Assembly: GCA_002786225.1 (NCBI GenBank)
Contig: PEQN01000029.1
Coordinates: forward strand, 1-36,298
Reading direction: 5' to 3'
DNA: 36,298 nt
Source: Leptospira sp.
GTDB lineage: Bacteria > Spirochaetota > Leptospiria > Leptospirales > Leptospiraceae
Below, piece after piece: positions 28,141 through 36,298 of the stretch. The notes beneath the pieces are model-generated. The model saw only the letters and a list, made by a program, of their open reading frames with translations, was not told where the DNA came from and searched no databases. Position 1 is the first letter of the stretch. Every line of letters starts with the position of its first letter. Made by a program: the position numbers and the translations under genes.

Positions 28141-29571
28141 ATGAAAATATTCCATGCTACAGCTGAATTTTTTCCTTACATCAAAATGGGTGGTTTATCA
28201 GACATGCTCTCTTCTTTATCTAAGCAACAATCTGAGACCCATGAAGTATCTGTGGCTCTGCCTCTGATTCGGAATTTAAAAGTCGAACCAAATTTTACAG
28301 GCAATACTTTTTCAGCAATTCATCCAAACTCTATCCTTGGAGCTGAATCATCCTTCATCCTACGTGATTCTATTTTTCGAGAAGCAAAATTTGGGAATGT
28401 TACCTTGTATTTTTTTGATTCGCCTTTGTTCAACTCTCTGGATAAAATTTATGAAAACCCAGATGAACACTATAGGTTTGCTCTTTTTTCCTATGCCTGC
28501 TTCCATTTGAGTTTAAGTAAAGAAGTTGATATTGTACATTGCCATGATTGGCATACAGCACTTACCACTTACTTTCATAGTTCTTCGACAATAGGACTTC
28601 CAACTATTTTTACCATCCATAACCTAGCCTACCAAGGGGATCACCCAGAGTATCTTTGTGGATTTCTCAAAGGAGAACCCTTTTATCTAAATCTAGACAT
28701 TTTGAAACACGATGGAAAGATCAATTATCTAAAAGGTGCAGTATCTGTCTCAAAGCGGATAACAACTGTTTCACCTGGCTACAGAGATGAAGTGCTTTGG
28801 GAACCAAATGGTTGTGGACTTTCCTATAATCTCAGACAGAGAGGAAAAGATTTCCTAGGAATCTTAAATGGAATAGATTCTCAAGAGTGGAATCCAGCAA
28901 GTGATAAAAATCTGGATCATAACTTCGATTTGCTTACAGTATCCCAAGGGAAAATTAAAAATAAAACTTCTCTTTACAAAGAAATTAAAAGAGATATCAA
29001 TCCAAGCCGTCCACTCATTGGGCTTATTGGTCGACTAACATGGCAAAAAGGATACCGAACTTTTCTTGAAAGTTTTAAGAATAAAACAAGATTACCATTT
29101 TTCTATGTCTTTCTTGGATCAGGTGACCCTGAATTAGAAAATGAATTATTCTATCATTCTCACCATTCACTAGATCGATTGTTTTTTTATAAAGGTTATA
29201 GTGAATCTTTTGCTAGAAAAATAGAAGCAAGTTCCGATTTTTTCTTAATGCCTTCTCTCTTCGAGCCTTGTGGATTAAACCAATTGTATTCTCATGCCTA
29301 TGGTAGTATACCTATTGTTAGTCGGGTTGGAGGTTTAAAGGATACTGTTATAGAAGACCCATATGATTTATCCATGAATACTGGTCTTTTATTTGAGCCG
29401 GGCGACCATCATTCCTTAGATTATGCCTTAGAAAGAGCGAATACTTTGTATAATAATTCTCAACAATTAATAGATATTCGTTCAAGAATCATGAAATTAG
29501 ATTGGTCTTGGTCTAATAGATTTAAAGAATATACAAATGTATACAAATCCATGCTTGCAGAAAAATCATGA
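28141..29571 (+). CDS. glgA: Glycogen synthase, GT5 family
   Basis: 476 residues, close to bacterial GlgA. It adds glucose from ADP-glucose to alpha-1,4-glucan. The N-terminal sugar-nucleotide motif is KMGGLSDM (Lys15), a variant of KTGGLADV. DIVHCHDWHTA, a TIHNLAYQG segment, GRLTWQKGY and the C-terminal EPCGLNQLYSHAYG with GGLKDTV follow the family. No clear ribosome site precedes the ATG; a 7-codon frame (28121-28144) ends across it in an ATGA overlap. Its stop overlaps the antiporter start by 4 bases. Confidence 0.93.
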   Translation: MKIFHATAEFFPYIKMGGLSDMLSSLSKQQSETHEVSVALPLIRNLKVEPNFTGNTFSAIHPNSILGAESSFILRDSIFREAKFGNVTLYFFDSPLFNSLDKIYENPDEHYRFALFSYACFHLSLSKEVDIVHCHDWHTALTTYFHSSSTIGLPTIFTIHNLAYQGDHPEYLCGFLKGEPFYLNLDILKHDGKINYLKGAVSVSKRITTVSPGYRDEVLWEPNGCGLSYNLRQRGKDFLGILNGIDSQEWNPASDKNLDHNFDLLTVSQGKIKNKTSLYKEIKRDINPSRPLIGLIGRLTWQKGYRTFLESFKNKTRLPFFYVFLGSGDPELENELFYHSHHSLDRLFFYKGYSESFARKIEASSDFFLMPSLFEPCGLNQLYSHAYGSIPIVSRVGGLKDTVIEDPYDLSMNTGLLFEPGDHHSLDYALERANTLYNNSQQLIDIRSRIMKLDWSWSNRFKEYTNVYKSMLAEKS

Positions 29572-31595
29572 AGCCTAGAAATCTTTATATTACCATTCTC
29601 CTAATTTTTATAGTTTGCATTATTTTAGTTTATAACCAAGCCTTAGAGCTTTTCCCAAACAATCATGGTTTGGGAATCTTCTTCAATCTAAATACAGATA
29701 CAAAAGGATTCTTTATAGCAATAGAACACTCAATCAATGATGCTATAGGTAAATTGCTTTTGCAAATTCTTGTAATTCTCTCTACAGCAAAAGCCTTAAG
29801 CTATATACTGAGCTATTTTAAATCTCCCTCTGTAATAGGAGAAATGGTAAGCGGACTCTTACTTGGTCCTTCTTTTTTGGGACTATTCTTTCCTGAATTC
29901 TATCATTTTCTTTTTCCTGAAAGTTCCTTAATCACTTTAAAATTACTTAGTCAAATCGGTCTGATTCTTTTCATGTTTCTCATAGGGCTTGAGACGAATT
30001 GGAACAATTTGCATGGAAAATTACACTCTGCCATTGTTATTAGCCACGCTTCGATTATTGTTCCTTTTCTATTAGGAATTTTTCTATCCGTATATTTATT
30101 CGAGCAGTTATCTTTAAATCATGTTACATTTTTAGGTTTTAGCTTATTTATTGGAATTGCAATGTCTATTACTGCCTTTCCCGTTCTGGCTAGAATCATC
30201 CAAGAAAAGAATCTAATGAATGAAAGATCTGGTTTAATTGCAATCACTTCGGCGGCAGCTGATGATGTTACCGCTTGGCTTCTTCTTGCATTGATCATAG
30301 GAATCACAGCATCTACAAGTGTAGTTTCAGTTTTATTGAATCTGCTTAGTATAGTAATCTTCTTAGTTTTATCTTTCACGATTGTTCGTAAGACATTCTT
30401 AACTACATTTCAAAAATACCTAGATTACAAATTTCTACCTAAATTTTTATTCTTTAGTATTTTAATATGGCTTACTTTTTCATCCTTGTTCACTGAAATG
30501 ATGGGAATTCATTCTCTCTTCGGTGCATTTGTTGCTGGGACTGTTCTTTCTCCCCACTTAAAAATACGGGAAAGAATTTTCTTACGATTGGAAGATTTTT
30601 CTACAGTTTATTTGCTTCCTATTTTCTTTGCTTACTCTGGTCTTAAGACAGAGATAGGTTTGTTAAACTCCTTCCACCTAATACTTCTTACAGTTCTCAT
30701 AATAAGTGTTGCTATCCTAGGAAAATTCGGAGGCAGTTTCATTACAGCTAGACTTTTAGGAGAATCATGGAAGGACTCTTTGGTAATAGGAGTATTAATG
30801 AATACGAGAGGACTCATGGAACTCGTTATTCTTAATATAGGCTATGAACTTGGATTCATTGGAGCTGAGCTTTTTACTATGATGGTAATTATGGCTTTGG
30901 TTACAACCTTCATGACATCTCCATTGATTTCGTTGATACAGAAAATTTTTCAACCCAAGGAAATAAATTTCAACAAAACTTCGAATTTGAAAGATCCCAA
31001 AATCTTAATCTCATTTGCAAGACCTTCAACAGGAATCAATCTAACTAAGCTGGTATTTTCTTTATTTCCTAATTCAATGATAGAATGCTTTCATGTAAAT
31101 CAAAACTTTAATTTTGATATAGAGAAAGGTCAGAATGAAATGGCGGTCTTATATGAGAATCTTCGCCTTATTTCTGAAAACGAAAATAAAAACATTGAAT
31201 TTAAATATTCTCTTTCGGAATACTTTGAGACAGCTCTCTATGATGAGATCAAGACGTATCAGCCAGATTTACTTTTATTTGGATCTTCAAGCCAGGAGAA
31301 TTGGAAAGAAATTTACAACCAGATTCCCAAGCGCTTCTTGTCAAATCCCGATTTTAACCTTGCCGTATTTGTTGGAGAGCTCAGAGATACAATTCCAAAT
31401 TTTTATTTCGATAGCAAGGATACCAAACTTGTTTCTATACTCGAGGAATGGAATTTTAATTTCAATCATATGCAAGAAATCAATCTAGACTTCGGAATTC
31501 TTTCGGAAGAATCAGTAATCCTTAAATCTTTTCATGAATCAGAAGAACTCATTTTAGGGAAAGGAAATTATCTTATCCTAGTTAGCCAAAGATAG
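29568..31595 (+). CDS. CPA2-type cation/proton antiporter with cytoplasmic tail
   Basis: 675 residues. The first 455 hold about 12-13 hydrophobic segments of the Na+/H+ or K+/H+ exchanger fold, with motifs such as PSVIGEMVSGLLLGPS, GLIAITSAAADDVTAW and MNTRGLMELVILNIG. The tail (about 470-675) starts with PKILISFARPSTGINL and resembles a universal-stress-like domain, which may gate transport. It overlaps glgA by 4 bases, so the two are translationally coupled, an unexpected partner for glycogen synthesis. Ion specificity cannot be told. Confidence 0.88.
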   Translation: MKPRNLYITILLIFIVCIILVYNQALELFPNNHGLGIFFNLNTDTKGFFIAIEHSINDAIGKLLLQILVILSTAKALSYILSYFKSPSVIGEMVSGLLLGPSFLGLFFPEFYHFLFPESSLITLKLLSQIGLILFMFLIGLETNWNNLHGKLHSAIVISHASIIVPFLLGIFLSVYLFEQLSLNHVTFLGFSLFIGIAMSITAFPVLARIIQEKNLMNERSGLIAITSAAADDVTAWLLLALIIGITASTSVVSVLLNLLSIVIFLVLSFTIVRKTFLTTFQKYLDYKFLPKFLFFSILIWLTFSSLFTEMMGIHSLFGAFVAGTVLSPHLKIRERIFLRLEDFSTVYLLPIFFAYSGLKTEIGLLNSFHLILLTVLIISVAILGKFGGSFITARLLGESWKDSLVIGVLMNTRGLMELVILNIGYELGFIGAELFTMMVIMALVTTFMTSPLISLIQKIFQPKEINFNKTSNLKDPKILISFARPSTGINLTKLVFSLFPNSMIECFHVNQNFNFDIEKGQNEMAVLYENLRLISENENKNIEFKYSLSEYFETALYDEIKTYQPDLLLFGSSSQENWKEIYNQIPKRFLSNPDFNLAVFVGELRDTIPNFYFDSKDTKLVSILEEWNFNFNHMQEINLDFGILSEESVILKSFHESEELILGKGNYLILVSQR

Positions 31596-31599
31596 ATCC

Positions 31600-31622
31600 G
31601 GAATAATTTCATAAATAATTCC
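31600..31622. terminator. Imperfect hairpin between antiporter and nth
   Basis: GGAATAATT (31600-31608) and AATAATTCC (31614-31622) pair at eight of nine positions around a 5-base loop. It fills the 28-base gap between two convergent genes, just before the nth stop. Weak and AT-rich, but placed to end both transcripts. Confidence 0.4.
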
Positions 31623-31623
31623 T

Positions 31624-32373
31624 TTAAAATGTTAATTTGCTAGGACAAAGCTTGGATAATTTGCACTCATCACACTTAGGTCGATTTGCAATGCAAGTTT
31701 TCCGTCCATGAAAGATTAAATAGAGAGAAAGCGCATCCCAATATCTTTTAGGAACTTTTTCCATAATCTCTTTTTCTATTCGGATGGGATCCTTAAATTG
31801 AGTAAGCCCCAAGAGATAAGTAATTCGCCTAACATGCGTATCGACCACAAAACCTTCAACGATACCATAAACTTCCGAGAGAACTACATTTGCTGTTTTA
31901 CGGCCGAAGCCTGGGAGCTTAGTCATCTCATCTAAGGTCTTGGGCAAGATGGAATGAAATTCGTGATAAAGCATTTTTGCAAAACCAACTATCGACTTAG
32001 CTTTGTTATGGTAGAATCCTGTAGAAAAAATATAAGGCTCTATATCAATCGGTCTTGCATTTGCAAAACTTTCTAAACTTGGGAAGGCAGAGAATAAGGC
32101 TGGAGTTACTTGGTTGACTCTTTCGTCTGTACACTGAGCCGAAAGAATGACAGCAATGCAGAGTTCATAATCATTATTGTATGTTAGGGGAGTTTCAACC
32201 TTACCGAATTCTTTGGTTAGGATTTTATAAATGGATTGAGTGTGGGATTTGTAATCTTTTATTCTCTCCCAAGGTTCTCCAATCGAATCAGGTTTCTGAG
32301 TGATTGAATCAGCCTTGGGGTTGCTAGAGGATTTTCTGAAAGAGCTATTTCGCTGCGACTTCTTTCTTAACAC
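31624..32373 (-). CDS. nth: Endonuclease III (Nth)
   Basis: 249 residues. It removes oxidised pyrimidines and cuts the abasic site in base-excision repair. The helix-hairpin-helix [12 protein letters not shown] carries catalytic Lys159, FVVDTH gives Asp178, and the iron-sulfur loop has Cys227, Cys234, Cys237 and Cys243 (C-x6-C-x2-C-x5-C). The first 45 residues are a basic extension absent from the E. coli enzyme. The start is GTG, chosen because no ATG, GTG or TTG follows in frame before the core. It overlaps the end of rpmB by 29 bases, so translation is coupled. Confidence 0.93.
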   Translation of the reverse strand: MLRKKSQRNSSFRKSSSNPKADSITQKPDSIGEPWERIKDYKSHTQSIYKILTKEFGKVETPLTYNNDYELCIAVILSAQCTDERVNQVTPALFSAFPSLESFANARPIDIEPYIFSTGFYHNKAKSIVGFAKMLYHEFHSILPKTLDEMTKLPGFGRKTANVVLSEVYGIVEGFVVDTHVRRITYLLGLTQFKDPIRIEKEIMEKVPKRYWDALSLYLIFHGRKTCIANRPKCDECKLSKLCPSKLTF

Positions 32374-32626
32374 CTACAAACTTCTTAGGCGCAATCGCAG
32401 ATAAGCTACCACCGTTGTCTAGGATAGCAGCCTTGAGCCCTTTCTTCTTAAGAGTTCTCAATGCACGTGTAGAAATCTTAACAGACACATAACGATTCTC
32501 ATCTTCTAAGAAAATTCTCTTGGAAACAACATTTACTTTCCAAATTCTTCTAGTTTTCTTATGAGAATGGGATACACTATTTCCTGCTTTGGTTCCCTTA
32601 CCTGTTACGATACACTTTCTAGCCAT
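32345..32626 (-). CDS. rpmB: Ribosomal protein L28
   Basis: 93 residues starting [16 protein letters not shown], the usual L28 opening. It has only one cysteine, so it is the zinc-free form. GAGGAAAAT lies just before ATG 32626, which fixes this start; an in-frame ATG ten codons upstream is not used by the family. It lies 46 bases after the LOG-family gene and overlaps nth by 29 bases, so the three probably form one transcript. Confidence 0.96.
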   Translation of the reverse strand: MARKCIVTGKGTKAGNSVSHSHKKTRRIWKVNVVSKRIFLEDENRYVSVKISTRALRTLKKKGLKAAILDNGGSLSAIAPKKFVGVKKEVAAK

Positions 32627-32672
32627 ATTTTCCTCGATTTGTCCAATTTTCCCCATCTTAAGATAGGGTCAA

Positions 32673-33479
32673 TTAAAAGTGAATGTTTTCCTTGAGAAAC
32701 TGGAAGGCATCTTCGGCGCTATCAGCATAATGAAATAGCTTTAAATCTTCCTTCTGAATGAGTCCATAGTCTACCATCATCTCAAAATGAATCATCTTTT
32801 TCCAGAAATTTGAATTGTAAAGCACTATGGGAATCTTGGAAATTTTGCGGGTTTGAACCAAAGTCAATGCCTCGAAGAGTTCATCCATGGTTCCAAATCC
32901 ACCTGGAAATGCTACCATGCCCCTACAAAGCTTAATGAACCAATACTTTCTCATAAAAAAATACTTAAAGCGAAAGGACATTTCTGGATCTGCATACGGA
33001 TTGGTATCTTGTTCATAAGGAAGTTGGATGTTGAGTGCGAGGCTTTTGAAACCCGCTTCCTTGGCTCCCCTATTTCCTGCTTCCATGATTCCTGGTCCTC
33101 CACCCGTACAAACAACAAGCTTCCTAGGTACATCAGTGATTGGGAGATTCTCGCCCCACTCGCTGATTTTCTTGGCAAATTCCTGGGCATCTTTGTAAGA
33201 ATTTAATAGAGACTTTTTGTTCTGCCAAATTCGTTCCGCCTCAGGCGAGGAACTCGTTAGTGTGATCTGCTCTTCTTTGGCTACGTCCTCCGGGCTAGGA
33301 ATCCTTGCCGAACCAAAAAGAACGATAGTATCAGTAATTTTACATTTTTGTATTTGGTCTTTTGGATAAATCCATTCACTTAGAACTCTTATGGGAAATG
33401 CTTGGTTTGAATTTAAAAATTCAGAATTCTCAAAAATTAGGTCTTTCATCTTTGTTCCAAAATCTAATTTACTTTTCAT
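32673..33479 (-). CDS. LOG-family protein (lysine-decarboxylase-like fold)
   Basis: 268 residues with both family motifs: TGGGPGIMEAGNRGA (GGGPG at 126-130) and PGGFGTMDE at 192-200, which bind a nucleotide. Related enzymes cut AMP-type cytokinin nucleotides, releasing ribose phosphate; many bacterial members are nucleotide hydrolases of unknown target. The N-terminal ~45 residues before the Rossmann core are extra. The ATG at 33479 has a weak site; Met11 (33449) with GGA before it is an alternative. First gene of a unit with rpmB and nth. Confidence 0.87.
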   Translation of the reverse strand: MKSKLDFGTKMKDLIFENSEFLNSNQAFPIRVLSEWIYPKDQIQKCKITDTIVLFGSARIPSPEDVAKEEQITLTSSSPEAERIWQNKKSLLNSYKDAQEFAKKISEWGENLPITDVPRKLVVCTGGGPGIMEAGNRGAKEAGFKSLALNIQLPYEQDTNPYADPEMSFRFKYFFMRKYWFIKLCRGMVAFPGGFGTMDELFEALTLVQTRKISKIPIVLYNSNFWKKMIHFEMMVDYGLIQKEDLKLFHYADSAEDAFQFLKENIHF

Positions 33480-33568
33480 TCCAGCATTAGAAAAATCTAG
33501 ATTCCAATGAAGAATTCTATTTTTTTCTAGCTTGTAAGACTTACGTAAAGTAGTATAGACATGAAAAC

Positions 33569-34624
33569 ATGAGGAATCAATTAGCAGCCAAATGGGAAAG
33601 TCTCAGGATACTTTGGAAATCAAAATTACAGTTTATCTTTAGAGCAAAATCTTTCACTTGGAAAGTTCAGTCAGCCTATTTGCCCCTTCCACAAGCAAGA
33701 ATTCCTGGTCTTTGGGAAGAATTTTACCCCAAATCATCCAAACGTAGACAACTTCCTGTTTGGTGGGATAAGGTCTTTTTAAAATCTCATACAATACGCT
33801 TCCAAAAAGCTGTTGCAGCACATTCTTTTCTTGAAGTTAGCTATGAGTGGAATTGTAAGCCAGGGATTCTTGCCCTGCTTTTTTCTCTCTCGCAAAAGTA
33901 TATGGCCTCCGAGGAAGAAAGATGGAATGAAATACTTTCAGAATTTTCTGAATATGTAAAAAACCCAAGAGCCTGGAATCTCTACCTTAGATTTCCTCTC
34001 TTCAGGAAGAATTTATTTCCTCCCAATGCATTTCGATTTGATTGGTGTCTTGTTTGGAATACACAGATACCTTTCGTTATGGCAAAAGAATTTCCTCTTC
34101 GTGAGGCAATCCCTGCAAGCCTTGAGAAATCGGATGTAAAGTTAACAATTCTACACTGCCATTTAACTAAAGCAATCTATCAAATTTACGAAGAAAATTT
34201 TGATTCGGATGTATGGTTGAGAGATTATTTTCTTGAGGTACAAAGCAGAGACAGCATACAAGAATCTAAGAGATCATACATTTATGTTGGAAGTGATTAT
34301 TCTCATCTTGAAATAGAAAAGAAATGTTCCAACATGAAGCTTTATAGAAAGAAACTAAACTTGAATCTATCTATACAATTTGACAATCCTTTAGCACAAA
34401 TAGCATTTAGGAATCACAAGAACTCAGTTGAGTCTTGGTGCCAAAGTAAGATAAGCTTGAAACTAGGTTCAAGATTATCAACAACAAACAAAATTCTAAT
34501 GCCTAAAGACTTTCAACCAAAAGAAAATAACAGTTTCTTTCTTATACCAAATGGAAGCTATAATTTAGATCCAAAACTTCTGGATCTAAATCCTATAGAT
34601 TTCCATGAATCAAGTTTTATCTAA
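33569..34624 (+). CDS. Hypothetical protein
   Basis: 351 residues, soluble, no signal peptide or membrane segment. Rich in Trp and Phe in the first 170 residues (WEEFYPKSSK, PVWWDKVF, AFRFDWCLVWN). No motif recognised. The start has no ribosome site, and a 3-codon frame (33561-33572) ends across it as ATGA. Its stop overlaps the convergent HTH gene by 4 bases. It diverges from the LOG gene across 89 bases. Coding is supported by length and amino-acid composition. Confidence 0.7.
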   Translation: MRNQLAAKWESLRILWKSKLQFIFRAKSFTWKVQSAYLPLPQARIPGLWEEFYPKSSKRRQLPVWWDKVFLKSHTIRFQKAVAAHSFLEVSYEWNCKPGILALLFSLSQKYMASEEERWNEILSEFSEYVKNPRAWNLYLRFPLFRKNLFPPNAFRFDWCLVWNTQIPFVMAKEFPLREAIPASLEKSDVKLTILHCHLTKAIYQIYEENFDSDVWLRDYFLEVQSRDSIQESKRSYIYVGSDYSHLEIEKKCSNMKLYRKKLNLNLSIQFDNPLAQIAFRNHKNSVESWCQSKISLKLGSRLSTTNKILMPKDFQPKENNSFFLIPNGSYNLDPKLLDLNPIDFHESSFI

Positions 34625-34833
34625 GCTTGTCTTCCTGGCTTCCATTTCTTAGCAAAGTCGTCTATTACAACAAAACGAGAATTCTTGCCTAATGTAACTT
34701 CATTCAATTTCTTTTCTTGAAGAGCACGGTAAACAGAGGTTCTGCTTGTATTCTTTTTTTCTGCGAAATATTTTATTTCCAAAATATTTTTGCTAAGTTC
34801 TTTCATTGATTTTGTTATTTGTTCTGTGCTCAT
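34621..34833 (-). CDS. Small helix-turn-helix DNA-binding protein
   Basis: 70 residues. The middle, EIKYFAEKKNTSRTSVYRAL, fits a winged helix-turn-helix of the excisionase/MerR-like type, followed by a wing (VTLGKNSRFVVI) and a basic tail. AAAGG lies before the ATG, supporting it. No phage or integrase gene is near, so it is more likely a small regulator than a recombination factor. Upstream, 34855-34877 holds repeated TATACT/ATACTA units that could be its own operator. Confidence 0.65.
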   Translation of the reverse strand: MSTEQITKSMKELSKNILEIKYFAEKKNTSRTSVYRALQEKKLNEVTLGKNSRFVVIDDFAKKWKPGRQA

Positions 34834-34874
34834 TGCTACCTTTCTCTTTCAGTAATATACTAATACTATACTTG

Positions 34875-35813
34875 TTATTTTATTGACCTTAGCTGTAAAG
34901 AAATTTGGAAAAAAAAATGATTTTTTCGAAATTTTCTTTCTGTATATTTAAAATACACCTTTTCAAAGTTCCCAGGAGTTAACATAGGCTCTATTGCAAT
35001 AGATTCTCTGTTACTTGGTGTATAAATTTGGCAAAATGGAAATAAATTATTCGTATTGCTAGAGAATGATTCAATGTTTAAAGCGTACGGATGTTCAGGA
35101 TGGTACAAGGAAATGGATAAACCCTCCGGAAAGTAGTAAAGATGATCCAAAGAAAGAAATTTCAATGCTACAGTCTTTACATTAACATAAGGAAGTGTTT
35201 CAATCTGTCCAAAATTTTCCAAGATAGGAAAGCAATTTTGATCTAAGGGTATATTTTTCACTCTTCCATGAAACTCTAATATCCAATCATCTACCGTCCC
35301 ATGAGGAAGTTGAAAGTACGGATGGTATCCTAAAGAATAATCCCAATTATTTGGTTCTTGGTTTAAGATTTTTGTCTCTACGATCAAAGATGAATCTCTC
35401 AGTTCAAAACTTTGTTCCAGTTGACACTTTCGAAGTTGAACTGGGTCTTTATAATCTAAAGAGTAGGAATTGGAACTATTCGTACGCCTCCAAGGGCTAT
35501 TAGATATGCTTCCATGGAGTGGAAAACCATTCCCATCCAAGACAAGATGGGAATTTTTAGAAGAAGCTGCTAATTTTAGTTCATTCTGTTCTATAAAACT
35601 ATTTGGCCACATTCGATTCACCCAAGGAAACATACAGAAATTTCCAGAAGAGAAAAAATCCCCACCTTGCTTATAACCTTGTATGACTGAAATAGATTTC
35701 TCGCCTTGTTTTTGATCTGGGATGGGAAGAACAAGTTCTGTCCACTGGCAGCCTAGTTCGGGCAGAAAGGAAAAATAGGAATTCTCTGTTCTAAGTGTAG
35801 TCGCCTTTGTCAT
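34875..35813 (-). CDS. Aldose 1-epimerase-like protein
   Basis: 312 residues, near family length. It would interconvert alpha and beta anomers of a hexose. Motifs: FCMFPWVNRMWP, FPLHGSISNSPW with a catalytic-type His, LGYHPYFQLP with the second His, and IAIEPMLTPG with the catalytic Glu. No signal peptide. Family placement is good; the sugar, or a phosphosugar as in YeaD-like members, is not known. It diverges from sppA over 86 bases. Confidence 0.82.
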   Translation of the reverse strand: MTKATTLRTENSYFSFLPELGCQWTELVLPIPDQKQGEKSISVIQGYKQGGDFFSSGNFCMFPWVNRMWPNSFIEQNELKLAASSKNSHLVLDGNGFPLHGSISNSPWRRTNSSNSYSLDYKDPVQLRKCQLEQSFELRDSSLIVETKILNQEPNNWDYSLGYHPYFQLPHGTVDDWILEFHGRVKNIPLDQNCFPILENFGQIETLPYVNVKTVALKFLSLDHLYYFPEGLSISLYHPEHPYALNIESFSSNTNNLFPFCQIYTPSNRESIAIEPMLTPGNFEKVYFKYTERKFRKNHFFFQISLQLRSIK

Positions 35814-35899
35814 CCTTGATTGGACTTAAGACCAATACTGTTTTTCAATTTCTCTGCAAAAAAGATTGAAGCCTACCATTCTCCCTTTAAAACGGAATT

Positions 35900-36298
35900 A
35901 TGACATCAATTCGCATTTTCTCTCTTTCCTTAATTGTTTTTTTTAGCCTTAATTTATACACTTGTATCTCCTTCTTTTCTGTTCTTCCTATTGGAAAATC
36001 AGGCTTCCCCAACCTCGAAGAAGTGGTCATCCAAGGCAAGGATGATGATAAAATCGCTATGATTTCTATAGACGGGGTTATTTCGGATGAGACTCGAGAA
36101 AGCTTTTTTGGAGTAAAATCGGAATCTCCTATTTCTGTAATCAAAGAAAACTTGAAACGAGCCCAGGCTGACAAAGATGTCAAAGCCGTAATCTTAAAAG
36201 TAAATTCACCCGGAGGAACAGTAACTGCCTCTGATATCATCTACCACGAGATCATGGAATTCCGCCGAGTATCCAACAAACCAGTTATGACTATTTTT
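35900..36298 (+). CDS. sppA: Signal peptide peptidase SppA (partial, N-terminal)
   Basis: 133 residues run open to the right edge. An N-terminal hydrophobic segment (about 4-21) precedes Cys22, which may be a lipid anchor. The segment KIAMISIDGVI, then LKRAQADKDVKAVILKVNSPGG with TASDIIYHEI matches the S49 (SppA) family, which degrades leftover signal peptides at the membrane. The catalytic serine lies downstream, outside the window. A frame on the opposite strand covers the same bases but has no family match. Confidence 0.85.
   Translation, partial: MTSIRIFSLSLIVFFSLNLYTCISFFSVLPIGKSGFPNLEEVVIQGKDDDKIAMISIDGVISDETRESFFGVKSESPISVIKENLKRAQADKDVKAVILKVNSPGGTVTASDIIYHEIMEFRRVSNKPVMTIF

Noticed and set aside
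32627..32656. Upstream ATG for rpmB
   Set aside because: GAGGAAAAT precedes ATG 32626, where the canonical MARKC opening begins.
34621..34833. Excisionase as evidence for a mobile element
   Set aside because: No integrase, attachment repeats or phage genes are seen around it.
35887..36240. Minus-strand frame opposite sppA
   Set aside because: The plus-strand frame has S49 motifs and an N-terminal membrane segment; the minus frame shows none.

Overview
This 36.3 kb window is AT-rich, protein-dense DNA. It most resembles a spirochaete chromosome of the Leptospira/Leptospiraceae type. That assignment is inference from gene content: a trifunctional Ser/Thr kinase-ATPase-SpoIIE phosphatase protein, multi-cysteine lipoproteins, STAS and cyclic-nucleotide-binding proteins, several lineage-restricted exported proteins, and low GC throughout. 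No rRNA, tRNA, CRISPR array, insertion sequence or phage gene was recognised.

Layout. 1-81 is the tail of an unidentified gene. 417-3158 is a tight three-gene cluster: an AfsA-type hotdog protein fused to a PilZ-like domain, a HAD-like protein and a short-chain dehydrogenase. A 1881-residue kinase/ATPase/GAF/SpoIIE signalling protein follows (3328-8973). 9054-10592 holds an exported YdhR-like protein and an ECF-type sigma factor with a cysteine-bearing tail. 10857-11804 is an exported coiled-coil/membrane protein. On the minus strand, 16551 down to 11873 is a compact five-gene unit: lipB, a membrane sensor-like protein, a STAS/zinc-ribbon protein, murJ and a small lipoprotein. panD and an exported protein diverge from it (16609-17909).

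18018-23192 holds small unknown genes, thioredoxin, a metallo-beta-lactamase/cyclic-nucleotide-binding protein and an acyl-CoA dehydrogenase. On the minus strand, 27987 down to 23350 carries two tandem GTP-type PEP carboxykinases and thiE. Divergent from them are glgA and an overlapping CPA2-type antiporter (28141-31595). The remainder has a LOG-family gene, rpmB and nth (33479 down to 31624, minus), an unknown gene, a small HTH protein, an aldose 1-epimerase-like protein and the start of sppA running off the right edge.

How the genes fit together. The most notable region is 417-3158. In actinobacteria, AfsA-family enzymes join a beta-ketoacyl chain to dihydroxyacetone phosphate, and reduction plus dephosphorylation then give gamma-butyrolactone or related signals. 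The three genes here resemble that set, so a diffusible lactone-type signal is a reasonable hypothesis. Two cautions apply: the HAD-like protein has His where the nucleophilic Asp should be, and the PilZ-like domain is degenerate. The central carbon genes (two PEP carboxykinases, glycogen synthase, aldose epimerase, acyl-CoA dehydrogenase) fit an organism that feeds on fatty acids and makes sugars by gluconeogenesis.
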